IMG/VR virus record: IMGVR_UViG_3300048837_000243
Location: 1-23,231 of that record
Reading direction: 5' to 3' (one strand)
Length of the DNA: 23,231 nucleotides
Source: a virus
In this document: piece after piece, positions 1-8,230 of the stretch
Layout: each line of letters starts with the position of its first letter
Position numbering within the stretch: position 1 is the stretch's first letter
The notes under the pieces: model-generated
The model's database searches: none
Told to the model about the DNA's origin: nothing
The model's input: only the letters and a program-made list of their open reading frames with translations
Made by a program: the position numbers and the translations under genes

Positions 1-684
1 CGGCGACCAGCCGCCCGTCTTGTCGTAGAACTTGCCGACCTCGGTTTCCGAGAAGCGCCGATCGCGGCCGCGCTCCTTGTCGCGCAGGACCTCGGCGAGT
101 TGCACACGACGGTCGTACTCCGCCTGTTCGCCGCGCTTCTTGTCGGCATCGAGCTGGATCGATCCGCTCTGGCTCTGGCGGATGAGGTCGCGCTGCAGAT
201 CGGCGTCCTTCTCCAGCGCGCGCCGCTCGGCGCCGTTCCGAAACTGCCCCCTGCTCAGCTTGTCCATGACGGCCTTGAGCATCGCCTCTGGGCTATTGGC
301 CGCCTGCGCCTCCGCCGGCGACGAGACGCCGATGCCCAGATCCTTGCGAAGCGCGTCGCCGTATCCCAGTGCGGCCGATCCCAGCGCAAGCGTCGGACTG
401 CCGATCGCCATGCCGGATTGAACGCCGGCGTTGGTCAGATTGGACAGCGACGGATCGGCCATCGCGCCCGCGACGGCATCCGATGCCCGGTCGAACTGAC
501 CAGCAACCGCCTGCGCCGGCATCGAGCCGTAGCGCAGTACCGCCTCTCCGAGCTGAGCGGCCGTCGATGGCTGAGCCTGGCTCAGTTCATCGTTCGGCAG
601 CCCGCGGCGCGTGCGGTCCGTTACCGGACCCAGGCCGTACCCCGTCAGCGCGCTCGCCAGGGCGGCACGTTCGGCTTCTGTCAT
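1..684 (-). CDS. Probable ejection/internal virion protein, 3' end cut by window
   Basis: The frame opens at ATG 684-682 and stays open for 228 codons to the window edge, so the C-terminus is missing. It starts 13 bases after the TAA of the preceding large virion gene, with a GAGGA ribosome site just upstream. The protein begins MTEAERAALASALTGYG. Its first half is rich in Ala, Gly and Ser; from about residue 135 it becomes highly charged and helix-forming (RRALEKDADLQRDLIRQSQS and onward to KRGEQAEYDRR), consistent with a coiled coil. No catalytic motif is seen. As the fourth large gene after the tail hub it sits where podoviruses encode proteins ejected into the cell with the DNA. The role is inferred from position and composition only. 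Confidence 0.7.
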   Translation of the reverse strand, partial: MTEAERAALASALTGYGLGPVTDRTRRGLPNDELSQAQPSTAAQLGEAVLRYGSMPAQAVAGQFDRASDAVAGAMADPSLSNLTNAGVQSGMAIGSPTLALGSAALGYGDALRKDLGIGVSSPAEAQAANSPEAMLKAVMDKLSRGQFRNGAERRALEKDADLQRDLIRQSQSGSIQLDADKKRGEQAEYDRRVQLAEVLRDKERGRDRRFSETEVGKFYDKTGGWSP

Positions 685-697
685 GTCCTGTTTCCTC

Positions 698-2995
698 TTA
701 GCGGCCGATCATGCCGCGGATCGCACGGCGACGCTCTTCCTGCTCGCGCCAGTTGGCGCTGTTCTCGGAGACCGTCGCGCCGGCGGCCGGGCCGATCATG
801 CCGCGGATCGGCCGCCCGACCATCTCCCCGGCCTCGCTGCGGGCCTGCGTCACACCGCTGAGCGCCCGCAGGATCTGCAGTTGCCGAAGTGGATCCTCCT
901 CGGTCAGCATCGGCATCATCCGCGCGTTGCGGTCAGCGTTGTAGCGTCGGGAAATCTGCTCGCCCGCGTATTCGAGCACCTTCTTCGGGTTCAGCATGTC
1001 GACCGCACTGCTCATCCGCGGCGCCCAATCGAGATCCTCCATCGCGGCCTTCAGCGGTGTCGTCTGCGAACCAAACTGAGAGCCGTAGGTGCGGAGCATG
1101 GCGTGCTCGGCGTCGATGACCCGCAGAAGTTCGGCCGTCCGGCGTGGGCCTAGAACTTCCGTCAGCATCTGCTGCGCCGCCGGCAACCGAAGAGTGCGCG
1201 TCAAGTCGTTCGTCACGCCCTGATTGGCTAGCTGATCGTTGAGAGCGCGCACCAAGCCGACCCGGAAGAGCTCCATCCGCGCTTCCGCGCCGGCGACACG
1301 CGCAGGATCACCGGCCTGTCGGGCTTCGCGCATTGCTCTGGCTGCGGCCTGCCATTCGTCAAGGCCTTCCCTCGTCCGCGCATTCAACCGCGTCGACATG
1401 CGCGCGCCCGCCTCGAGCGCGTTCTGAGCAGCCATGCCATCCGCCCAAATGTCGTCGGCGATACCCCACAGCGGATTCGTTGACCGAACCTCGGTCGACA
1501 ACTCTTCCCTGAGTTGCACGAGGGATCTCGTCACAGCGCTGTTGCGCCCATACTCGCGTTGCGCCTTGTCTATCGCCGCCGTCAGATTCTGCCGGGCGTC
1601 GATGAACTCCTGCAGGCTACGCGGAGGTACGAGCTCGTTAGCAACCGTCGCACCCGTGACCTGATTGCGTACCGGCCGCGAGCGGAGCATCGAATTCACG
1701 CCCCTCATCGACTCTTCCGGCACCGGCCCTCTCCGGCCGTCCAGTCGACGCGTCCAGCGATCGAAGATCGGCTGCAGATCGAAGGGCATCTCATGGCGAT
1801 ATGCGAAGCCGTAGGCGTTGTTTGCTGCGTCCTGCAGCGCGTCGGTGTGACGAGCAGCCGCTCCCTCGTAGTCGCTGGTGCCGATCAGTCGATCGAAGGC
1901 CTCGCCCAAACGGCTGTGAGCGCCCACTTGGCGTTCCAGGAGCGCCTCGCGAGCGATGCCTCGTGCCTCACCAGGCGTTGCCGCCGCCGCCCGTAAGGTC
2001 ATCTGCGTGTTGTCGCCCGATCCTGTGCGGACCATCCCGGCGCGATCGGTGATGTTGAGCGGTCCGCGAGCTCCGGTGCGTGCATCGCGAAGCGCCGTGC
2101 GGACTGCACTCTCACCAGGCCCATTCAGCCGGCCCGCAATCTGCGCCGGCGTGTAGCCGGAATCGCTGAGGCGCACAGCCTCCTCGATCATGTCGTCGGT
2201 CCAGGTTTGGCGCGCACCTGGGCGACCGAAGTTGCGCGGCCGAGCTCTCCCTCCCATGAACTCGTTGCGCACCTGCCCGATGAGATCATCCGGCGAGATC
2301 CGGTCACGCTCGAAGCCGCGCGCCATTGCAAGCAGAGCGCCCTGTCGCGCATCGTCGGTCTCAAGACGCGCCGCTGCTCGAGCACCGCCGATGTGCTGGG
2401 CGACTCGGCTTACGCCATGCCCGATGAGACCCATCGGACCAGCAACCATGCCAGACACCACCGCCCCGGACCCAGCGCCCTTGGCACGCTCGAGCAACGC
2501 CTCGCCGGTGCTCTTCGTGTTCTCCGTGTCCGTGTTGCCTGCGCCCGATAGAGCGCCGTACGTCATGCCGGTCTTGACCGCCTGTCCTACCGCGCCCACG
2601 GCAGTGGTCGCCTGCGCAGGGTTGAGCAGGTTGATCGCACCGCGCACGAGGTTGGCACCGCGTGCCGTGAGCACGCCGCCGGCAGCGGGAACCGCTAGAG
2701 GCGCAGCAGCAGCGGCTCCCGCCATTGGAACAAGCCCGCCGGCCATCTCGCCGGCGAAGAAGGTCCACGGATTGGCCTTGCGAGCAGCCTCCCGCTTGGT
2801 CTTGTCCTGAAGGCCGATCTCGTCGTCGAAACCGAACGTCGCGCCAGTGCCAGCGCCGCGAAAGAAGCTCTCCAGCTTGCCCGGTGTTTCAACCGTCATG
2901 CGTGGGTCGTTGATATCAAACTGGTCGAACACATTCCCGCTCGGTGCCGACGCGGTGTTCGACTGCGCATCGAACTGATCGAAGACGTTGGCCAT
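698..2995 (-). CDS. Large ejection/internal virion protein with FDQFD repeats and an embedded helix-turn-helix
   Basis: 765 residues, starting at ATG 2995 three bases after the previous stop. The N-terminus carries two copies of NVFDQFD (residues 3-9 and 21-27), a short repeated motif I associate with large phage virion proteins. Residues about 75-205 are Ala/Gly-rich and hydrophobic, which would suit membrane interaction. Residues about 264-306 (TWTDDMIEEAVRL, then SGYTPAQIAGRL) look like a helix-turn-helix similar to the N-terminal region of GcrA-type regulators. The remainder is helical and charged. The C-terminus holds two copies of RGMIG (731-735 and 760-764), encoded by an exact 21-base direct repeat. 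Its place after the tail hub and its size suggest a protein ejected with the genome. That role is inferred; the motifs are seen directly. Confidence 0.75.
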   Translation of the reverse strand: MANVFDQFDAQSNTASAPSGNVFDQFDINDPRMTVETPGKLESFFRGAGTGATFGFDDEIGLQDKTKREAARKANPWTFFAGEMAGGLVPMAGAAAAAPLAVPAAGGVLTARGANLVRGAINLLNPAQATTAVGAVGQAVKTGMTYGALSGAGNTDTENTKSTGEALLERAKGAGSGAVVSGMVAGPMGLIGHGVSRVAQHIGGARAAARLETDDARQGALLAMARGFERDRISPDDLIGQVRNEFMGGRARPRNFGRPGARQTWTDDMIEEAVRLSDSGYTPAQIAGRLNGPGESAVRTALRDARTGARGPLNITDRAGMVRTGSGDNTQMTLRAAAATPGEARGIAREALLERQVGAHSRLGEAFDRLIGTSDYEGAAARHTDALQDAANNAYGFAYRHEMPFDLQPIFDRWTRRLDGRRGPVPEESMRGVNSMLRSRPVRNQVTGATVANELVPPRSLQEFIDARQNLTAAIDKAQREYGRNSAVTRSLVQLREELSTEVRSTNPLWGIADDIWADGMAAQNALEAGARMSTRLNARTREGLDEWQAAARAMREARQAGDPARVAGAEARMELFRVGLVRALNDQLANQGVTNDLTRTLRLPAAQQMLTEVLGPRRTAELLRVIDAEHAMLRTYGSQFGSQTTPLKAAMEDLDWAPRMSSAVDMLNPKKVLEYAGEQISRRYNADRNARMMPMLTEEDPLRQLQILRALSGVTQARSEAGEMVGRPIRGMIGPAAGATVSENSANWREQEERRRAIRGMIGR
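703..810 (-). repeat. Exact 21-base direct repeat, two copies in frame
   Basis: The copies lie at 703-723 and 790-810, 87 bases (29 codons) apart, and are identical over 21 bases; the flanking bases differ. Both are read in the same frame and encode RGMIG at the extreme C-terminus of the 765-residue virion protein. Related GMI motifs (GGMITAG, TGMIGGG) occur in the neighbouring 706-residue virion protein. Confidence 0.85.
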
Positions 2996-2998
2996 GGA

Positions 2999-5119
2999 TC
3001 AGAACCCGTAAGCAGAGCCGCGCTGCGACCAGCGCTTGCGGCGTTCGTCCTGCTGCAGGTACCGCTTCGCGGCGCCGGCGCCGTACTTCGTTTCGAACTG
3101 CTGAACGATCGCCGGATCTCTGGAATTGGCCTTGAGGTACCCGATCGCAGCAGCAGGCGGGCCACTGCCAACTGATGCCGGCGAAGGCGTCGCGACAGCC
3201 GGTGCGCTTTTGGTCGATGGCGCCTGTGGCACAGTCGGTACCGCATCCTTCCGGCGCGCCGCTTCGCGAGCCTTGAACTGAGCAAACGGGTCCGGTAGCG
3301 CCTTGATGCGCTCCGTTCCTTCCTGCCTCGAGACCAGCCCGTTCGCGACATCGTTGGCGATCGCTGCTCGTTGAACGCGATAGTCGTGCAGCGCCTGGAA
3401 CTGGTCGAGAATCTGCAATCTGCCTTCCGGCGTGTTCGACAACTGCGGCAGCGACGCCATGAAGATGGACATGTCCTTGTCGGACGTCGAACCGGAGCCG
3501 CTTGGACGCATGTTCGGCGCCAACTTGTTCGCAATCGCCTGGAATGCCTGGGCCTCACCGAGTCCCCTGACCGAGACGCCGAGGCTTTCCGCCCACGGCC
3601 CGATCGTCGGCTTCCAGCCTTCCCATGCGCCCGTGCCGACAACCTGACTGAGCTCGCGCATCCGCTCGAGATCGGCGTTCGCCGTCGTGCTCTTGTCGCC
3701 GTCCTCGATGTACCCCTGGATAATCTCGGCCTGCTTCTTGCCCATCGCTTCGCGGAAGTGCTTCTGGCCGCCACCCCCGGCGCCTTCGGGTGGAGTAATC
3801 CACTCGGTCCGGCCGGTGCGCGGGTCGTAACTCATGACCCGCTCGTCCTCCTTCACCGTCTTGACCTGCGTCTTCGGTGCGTCGAGCTCGCGCTGCTTCG
3901 TCGCGATGTCGAGCTCAACGCCGCGACGCTGCAGATCGGCCATCGGATCCATCAGTTTGTAACGCTGTCCGCGGATCTGCTCGAGCTCGCGCAGCGCTGA
4001 ATCGCGCGTAGCGGGATGCGCCAGGCCGCGCTGAGCGCGAGCCTCCTGCGCGTCCAGCCAGGACGCGCGAGGATCGGCCGGGGCACCGGCGGGCGTCGCA
4101 GCCAACCGCTCGCCACCCCCGATCATGCCGGTCGGGACCGGTGGCGGTGCCATGGCCTCAGAACGCACCTGCGGGCCGTCAAACCCTGCACCCGGTGCAA
4201 CCATGCCGCCGGCGATCATGGGACGGTTGGTATCCAGCGCTTGCGTCGGGCTCGGGTTGGTCCCGAACGAGCGGCCGGCCGTGATCATGCCGCCAGGCGC
4301 CGCAGGCGCGGCGGGAGCGGCCGTTTGCGCCTCAGGGGCGACGCCAGGAGCCGGCGAAGCACTCGCGCCACCGTAGGCGCTCCAGGCCGCATTCTCGGCT
4401 GCCGTCCCCTTGCGAAGCTCTCCGAGCACATGGGATCGCGTCGCCGTGTCGTAGATCTTGTCACCGAGTTGAGACAGAGCCTCGCCGACGTTGCGCGGAG
4501 CTTGGCGATTACGACTACCGAGCAGTCCCATGCTCGCCAGCGTCTTCATGTGCTCCGGGCTGATCGCCCCCAGCGCATTTGGATCACCGGCCGGAGCCGC
4601 CGCCGGCGCCGCCGGTTTGATCGCCGGCCGGAGCATGCCCAAGGGCTGCTGCATCGTCTGACCTCCTGTCGAAGCCGGGATTGCTGCCCCTGCCGGTGCA
4701 CCGCCTGCCCGGTACCAATCGAAACCCTGACCCCAGGTGTCAGGCTTCACAGGGCCGGCAGCCCCTCGCCCTTCGTGCTGGCTCATTCCGCCGAAGAAGC
4801 GCGTCATTCGATCGCGGTCGCCAAGAAAGCTGTCGTCGACCCGCATCGACGGATCGAAGCCGGCCGGCACGGCCAGCGATCCATTGCCGCCACGCCACTT
4901 TCGAACCGCGTCGGCGAGCGTCAGGCCGCGATAGCTGCGGCTGAAGTTGTCCATGTTGGCGGCCGCGCCATGCGCTTCGCTCGGGAAGTGCGCAATCTTG
5001 TGACCACCACCAATGAGGCCGAAGCCGGTCATGCCGAAGCGCTTCGCGCGCTCGCTCGGGTACTGCGCACCCGGATTGTTGTACCGAACAGCGGCCGTTC
5101 GGCCGTCGTAAGGAATCAT
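2999..5119 (-). CDS. Large ejection protein with a lysozyme-like N-terminal segment
   Basis: 706 residues, ATG 5119, three bases after the preceding TAG. Residues about 8-80 contain RYNNPGAQYP, FGLIGGGHKIAHFPS, then RGLTLADAVRKWRGG. This order (NNPG, then an F-x-S/T-x-E-A-G-like region, then TL-x-x-A-x-x-W) resembles the region found in phage endopeptidase or transglycosylase-like virion proteins that start near a NNPGN motif. The middle (about 135-360) is a long Ala/Pro/Gly linker with repeated GMI motifs. Residues about 375-640 are charged and helical, and the C-terminal 30 residues are basic. A plausible role is an internal virion protein that locally opens peptidoglycan and helps DNA cross the envelope. 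The enzymatic part rests on weak motif resemblance; the virion role rests on position. Confidence 0.7.
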   Translation of the reverse strand: MIPYDGRTAAVRYNNPGAQYPSERAKRFGMTGFGLIGGGHKIAHFPSEAHGAAANMDNFSRSYRGLTLADAVRKWRGGNGSLAVPAGFDPSMRVDDSFLGDRDRMTRFFGGMSQHEGRGAAGPVKPDTWGQGFDWYRAGGAPAGAAIPASTGGQTMQQPLGMLRPAIKPAAPAAAPAGDPNALGAISPEHMKTLASMGLLGSRNRQAPRNVGEALSQLGDKIYDTATRSHVLGELRKGTAAENAAWSAYGGASASPAPGVAPEAQTAAPAAPAAPGGMITAGRSFGTNPSPTQALDTNRPMIAGGMVAPGAGFDGPQVRSEAMAPPPVPTGMIGGGERLAATPAGAPADPRASWLDAQEARAQRGLAHPATRDSALRELEQIRGQRYKLMDPMADLQRRGVELDIATKQRELDAPKTQVKTVKEDERVMSYDPRTGRTEWITPPEGAGGGGQKHFREAMGKKQAEIIQGYIEDGDKSTTANADLERMRELSQVVGTGAWEGWKPTIGPWAESLGVSVRGLGEAQAFQAIANKLAPNMRPSGSGSTSDKDMSIFMASLPQLSNTPEGRLQILDQFQALHDYRVQRAAIANDVANGLVSRQEGTERIKALPDPFAQFKAREAARRKDAVPTVPQAPSTKSAPAVATPSPASVGSGPPAAAIGYLKANSRDPAIVQQFETKYGAGAAKRYLQQDERRKRWSQRGSAYGF

Positions 5120-5122
5120 CGG

Positions 5123-6268
5123 CTACATTCCGAACATCTTGCCGCCGGCGGCGCCCATCAGGCTCCCGCCGCCGGTCATCGGCGCCATCAGCAGACTGCC
5201 GCCAAGCGAGATCAGGCCAGCCGTCATCTGCTGCTGCTGCTCGACTCGGGCCTGCCATTTCTGCATGTCCATCGCCGCCGAACGGTAGACATACTCGCCG
5301 ACCGGCGTGTCCGAGATGTGCCCCGCCCGGAACGGCTGGAACTGCGGGACCTGCACCTGCCCGCCGCTCATCAGCGCCGAGATCTCGTTGATCACTTGGT
5401 TGCGCTCCGCCAGGAACTCCTGCAACGCGCGCTCCCGCAGCGTTTCGACGAACACGCCGAGCTCGCGCTGGATCTGGAAGACCTTCGTGCGCACGTTGTT
5501 GACGAACTCGACGACGACGATCCCCTGCCGGAAGGCCTGCTCCTGCGCCGCGTTCGCGAAGTTCCCGATCTTCTCTTCGAGCGTGATGATCCGGTTCTGC
5601 TCCTGCTGGGCTGCCAGATAGGCCTGCGTCCGCGCGTCGTTCGACTGGCGATCGAACGCCAGCATCTCGCGCGTGTAGGCCTCAGCGCCGGGGAATATCC
5701 CCATGTTGGCCAGCTTCACGATCCGGGCGTCGCGGTCGATCTCGATCTGGTACTGAAGGCGCGCGTCGATCGCGTCACGGATCTCCTCGAGGTGCGCAAC
5801 CAGATCGGCGTCACCGATCGACGCGACGATCGCACCAGGCGTCGGTGCGGTGTCGCTCAACGTCGGCAGCGTCGGCGCCGTCCCATGCTCCGGCAGCTCG
5901 TCGAGCGAGAAGGCCTCCTGCCAGCGCTCGCCCAGCGCTTGCGCCTGCGCTAGCGCCGCCTGGTTCATGGCGATCGCAATCTGCTGCTGCTGCGCGAACT
6001 GCGTCTGGCCTTCGGTCGAGAGACTAACCGTCTTTCGGAAGCGCGGGATCTCGCGTGGGGTAGTACCGATCAGCGCGCCGGCGTCGTCGTACTGATAGGT
6101 GTTGACCTCGGCCGTGCCGACGACCTCATAGGTGACGGTGCCGTCCGGACGCACCTCGTCGGCATTGGCGAGGTAGCTGTTCGCAATCGCCGTCTCGATG
6201 TTCGCCATCTGCTGAGCAGAGGCGACAGCGTACGGGTTCGGCGTCTCCGGAGGGCTGGGCGCCTTCAT
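5123..6268 (-). CDS. Virion structural protein, probable ejection or tail-associated
   Basis: 381 residues from ATG 6268. An upstream in-frame ATG at 6298 exists, but 6268 forms an ATGA overlap with the stop of the preceding gene, the pattern used through this operon, and gives the N-terminus MKAPSPPETPNPYAVASAQQ. The early region (residues about 12-50: NPYAVASAQQMANIETAIAN, later DGTVTYEV) matches a common start in phage proteins placed just before ejection proteins. Residues about 110-290 are Gln- and Glu-rich and likely helical. The C-terminus is Gly/Met-rich (from SLGGSLLMAPMTGGGSLMG to KMFGM), possibly membrane-interacting. No enzymatic motif is seen. Function is inferred from position and from resemblance to that phage family. 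Confidence 0.7.
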   Translation of the reverse strand: MKAPSPPETPNPYAVASAQQMANIETAIANSYLANADEVRPDGTVTYEVVGTAEVNTYQYDDAGALIGTTPREIPRFRKTVSLSTEGQTQFAQQQQIAIAMNQAALAQAQALGERWQEAFSLDELPEHGTAPTLPTLSDTAPTPGAIVASIGDADLVAHLEEIRDAIDARLQYQIEIDRDARIVKLANMGIFPGAEAYTREMLAFDRQSNDARTQAYLAAQQEQNRIITLEEKIGNFANAAQEQAFRQGIVVVEFVNNVRTKVFQIQRELGVFVETLRERALQEFLAERNQVINEISALMSGGQVQVPQFQPFRAGHISDTPVGEYVYRSAAMDMQKWQARVEQQQQMTAGLISLGGSLLMAPMTGGGSLMGAAGGKMFGM

Positions 6269-6804
6269 GCCGGACTCTCCAGCGTCCAGAATGGGCACTC
6301 CTCAGGCAGCAGCCCGAAAATGCCCACATCGCCACCGCCCTTGCCCTTCTTCCGCTTACGGCCCTCGAGCTTGAAACCGAGCTTTTCAGCCTGCTGGATG
6401 GCGTGCCCGTTACTCATGTCGATCTCGGCCGAGAGCCGGCGCACCTTCAAGTCGCCAAAAGGATACTCGAGCAATCGGCGCACCGCAGTCGGGCTGAGCG
6501 CCGTGCTGCCGTCCGTCGCCGCGGCCATGTAGAGGTCCGACACGTCGTCCAGACCCTTGCGATGATCATCGTGGCTGAAGAAGTACGCGCCGGCGACAAC
6601 CTTGTTGTTGCTGTCGAGCGCACCCAGCGCGACGAATGGTACCTCGACGAGCGCGCCGCCTATCCGACGGTTGATCCATTCGGCCATCTCGGCGTCCGCG
6701 CCGTACAGCACGTCATCGATGATCAGCCACTTCGGCTTGTCCTTCGTCGCCACCTCGGCGCCATCGAACACGATCTTGGGGACTTTGCGCGGCTTGCCCG
6801 TCAT
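6265..6804 (-). CDS. GNAT-type N-acetyltransferase-like protein
   Basis: 179 residues, ATG 6804, overlapping the tail hub gene by ATGA and the next gene by ATGA. Residues about 118-150 (LKVRRLSAEIDMSNGHAIQQ followed by AEKLGFKLEGRKRK) match the C-terminal half of the GNAT fold: a strand, then the helix with conserved Asn, then the K/A-LGF-x-x-EG signature. The N-terminal part (residues 28-100) with strands around VPFVALGAL and GAYFFSHDD fits the central sheet. The family transfers an acetyl group from acetyl-CoA to amines of proteins or small molecules. GNAT-like genes are seen among phage structural genes and may modify virion or host proteins; the substrate here is unknown. Fold assignment is fairly secure, activity is not shown. 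Confidence 0.7.
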   Translation of the reverse strand: MTGKPRKVPKIVFDGAEVATKDKPKWLIIDDVLYGADAEMAEWINRRIGGALVEVPFVALGALDSNNKVVAGAYFFSHDDHRKGLDDVSDLYMAAATDGSTALSPTAVRRLLEYPFGDLKVRRLSAEIDMSNGHAIQQAEKLGFKLEGRKRKKGKGGGDVGIFGLLPEECPFWTLESPA

Positions 6805-8228
6805 GACCTGCTTCCCGTGACCTCAAAAGCTGCGATGTAGCCCATGAATACGCCCTCTACCTCGCTGAACTGAGCACCCATCATCATGGCCGCCACGTCA
6901 CCGCGCCCCGCAGCACCGCGCCATTGGCCAAGCCGCGCCGAAACAGGGCGCTCCCACTGCATCGGCTGCGACGGCCAGGTGATGTCTTCCCAGAACCAGT
7001 ATTTCGAGTTGATCGACGCCGCCTCCCAGGAAGCAGGGACGTCACGATAGTCCGGCAGGAACTCGATGCGCGCGCGGTACGGCTGCGCGATCTTGTAGAT
7101 CGGCTTGATCCTGCGGAACGTCTTCTTACCGCTCACCCCGAACCGATCGGCGCCATCGATGACAACCGTCTTCACCGCCTGCTCGCCGTCTATCCCGCCA
7201 TCGTACTGGCGCACCTGGTTGCCGCTCACAAAGAACAGACCCTCAGGGGTATCGAGCCAGTGCGAGGCGTTGAGGCCGGTCCACCTCGTCCAGCCCTTGG
7301 TCTCGGCGTCCCTGACGTACTGGACCGATCCGGCGTGCACGATCGTCACTTCCGCGTGCTCGCTGTCGATCACGGCAGAGGGTGACAGAGGCTCCAGCGT
7401 CGGCGTGATGTTGCGCGACAGCGCGATGAGTGGCTTGCCGCTGGCAGCAGATGACAACACCTGCGGAACCGACAGCAGGCCCTTGACGGTCAGCAGCGTC
7501 ACGCCGGTGCCGTAAGGGGCAAAGCACCGCTTCCCGACCGGCGGCGGCACAGTGTACACGCCGACCAGAGACCATGTCGCACTATCGTTCGGATTGGAGC
7601 CGGAGAAGATGATCAGCTCGCCCTCGCTGGTGATGATCGCCAGCCGGTCTTCCGGGCCGTCGCCGCCGTCCATCTTCATCGACGCGATCGAGACGAGCTC
7701 GCCACCACGGCGCGCCAACGCCTGCAGCGGCAGAAGCCTCGCTGGACCGCCGATCGCATCCGCGTCCAGATACCAGAGATTGAGCGTCCCGTGCTCGATC
7801 GCCCACAGTCGGCGGACGTGCCAGCGGAACATCGAGAGCTTCGTGCTGTCGACGCCTGTGATCACGGCCGTCGTGAAACTCGATCCGTCGTACTTGAGCG
7901 GCGCGGCACCGTTCCGCCCGATGACAAGGAAGCGGCCGCCGGCGTTCGCGACAACGTCGCCCATCCAGTCGCCGTCCGTCCGGGCCACCACGCTGCCCGG
8001 ATACCAGTTCAGCGAGGTGATTGGGGATCCGAGCGTCTGCGCGACCGTGTAACCCTTCCGGACATGCAAGCCGTCGGCCCGACAGATCCAGTTATCGGCG
8101 ACCTGGGCGTAACCATCGCCGATATCGGTGATCAAATCGGCCGAGTTGAGCCCTTTGATCGGCGCCGAGCGCTCCCGATCGCGGACTGCACTCTTGGCAG
8201 CGTGCGCCGGCGGACGGACGATCGCCAC
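6801..8228 (-). CDS. P22 gp10-like tail accessory / packaged DNA stabilization protein
   Basis: 475 residues, close to the 472 of P22 gp10. The start is GTG 8228, with GGAGAG six bases upstream (plus strand 8235-8240); no nearby in-frame ATG fits better. The N-terminal segment (KGLNSADLITDIGDGYAQVA, then WICRADGLHVRKGYT) is the usual beginning of tail hub proteins of this type, followed by repeated short beta strands with W/Y-x-G-D-like turns through residue 450, consistent with a beta-propeller. In P22 gp10 binds below the gp4 adaptor and plugs the portal channel after packaging. Here it directly follows the adaptor gene, in the same order as P22. Assignment rests on family resemblance, length and order. 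Confidence 0.7.
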   Translation of the reverse strand: MAIVRPPAHAAKSAVRDRERSAPIKGLNSADLITDIGDGYAQVADNWICRADGLHVRKGYTVAQTLGSPITSLNWYPGSVVARTDGDWMGDVVANAGGRFLVIGRNGAAPLKYDGSSFTTAVITGVDSTKLSMFRWHVRRLWAIEHGTLNLWYLDADAIGGPARLLPLQALARRGGELVSIASMKMDGGDGPEDRLAIITSEGELIIFSGSNPNDSATWSLVGVYTVPPPVGKRCFAPYGTGVTLLTVKGLLSVPQVLSSAASGKPLIALSRNITPTLEPLSPSAVIDSEHAEVTIVHAGSVQYVRDAETKGWTRWTGLNASHWLDTPEGLFFVSGNQVRQYDGGIDGEQAVKTVVIDGADRFGVSGKKTFRRIKPIYKIAQPYRARIEFLPDYRDVPASWEAASINSKYWFWEDITWPSQPMQWERPVSARLGQWRGAAGRGDVAAMMMGAQFSEVEGVFMGYIAAFEVTGSRS

Positions 8229-8230
8229 CG

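Noticed and set aside
100-861. A 253-codon plus-strand frame at the left end
   Set aside because: It is antisense to two virion genes on the minus strand that have good starts and spacing, and its product has shadow-frame composition.
4016-5953. A 645-codon open frame on the plus strand
   Set aside because: It runs antisense to two convincing virion genes, has Arg/Leu/Arg-rich composition typical of GC-rich shadow frames and shows no domain.
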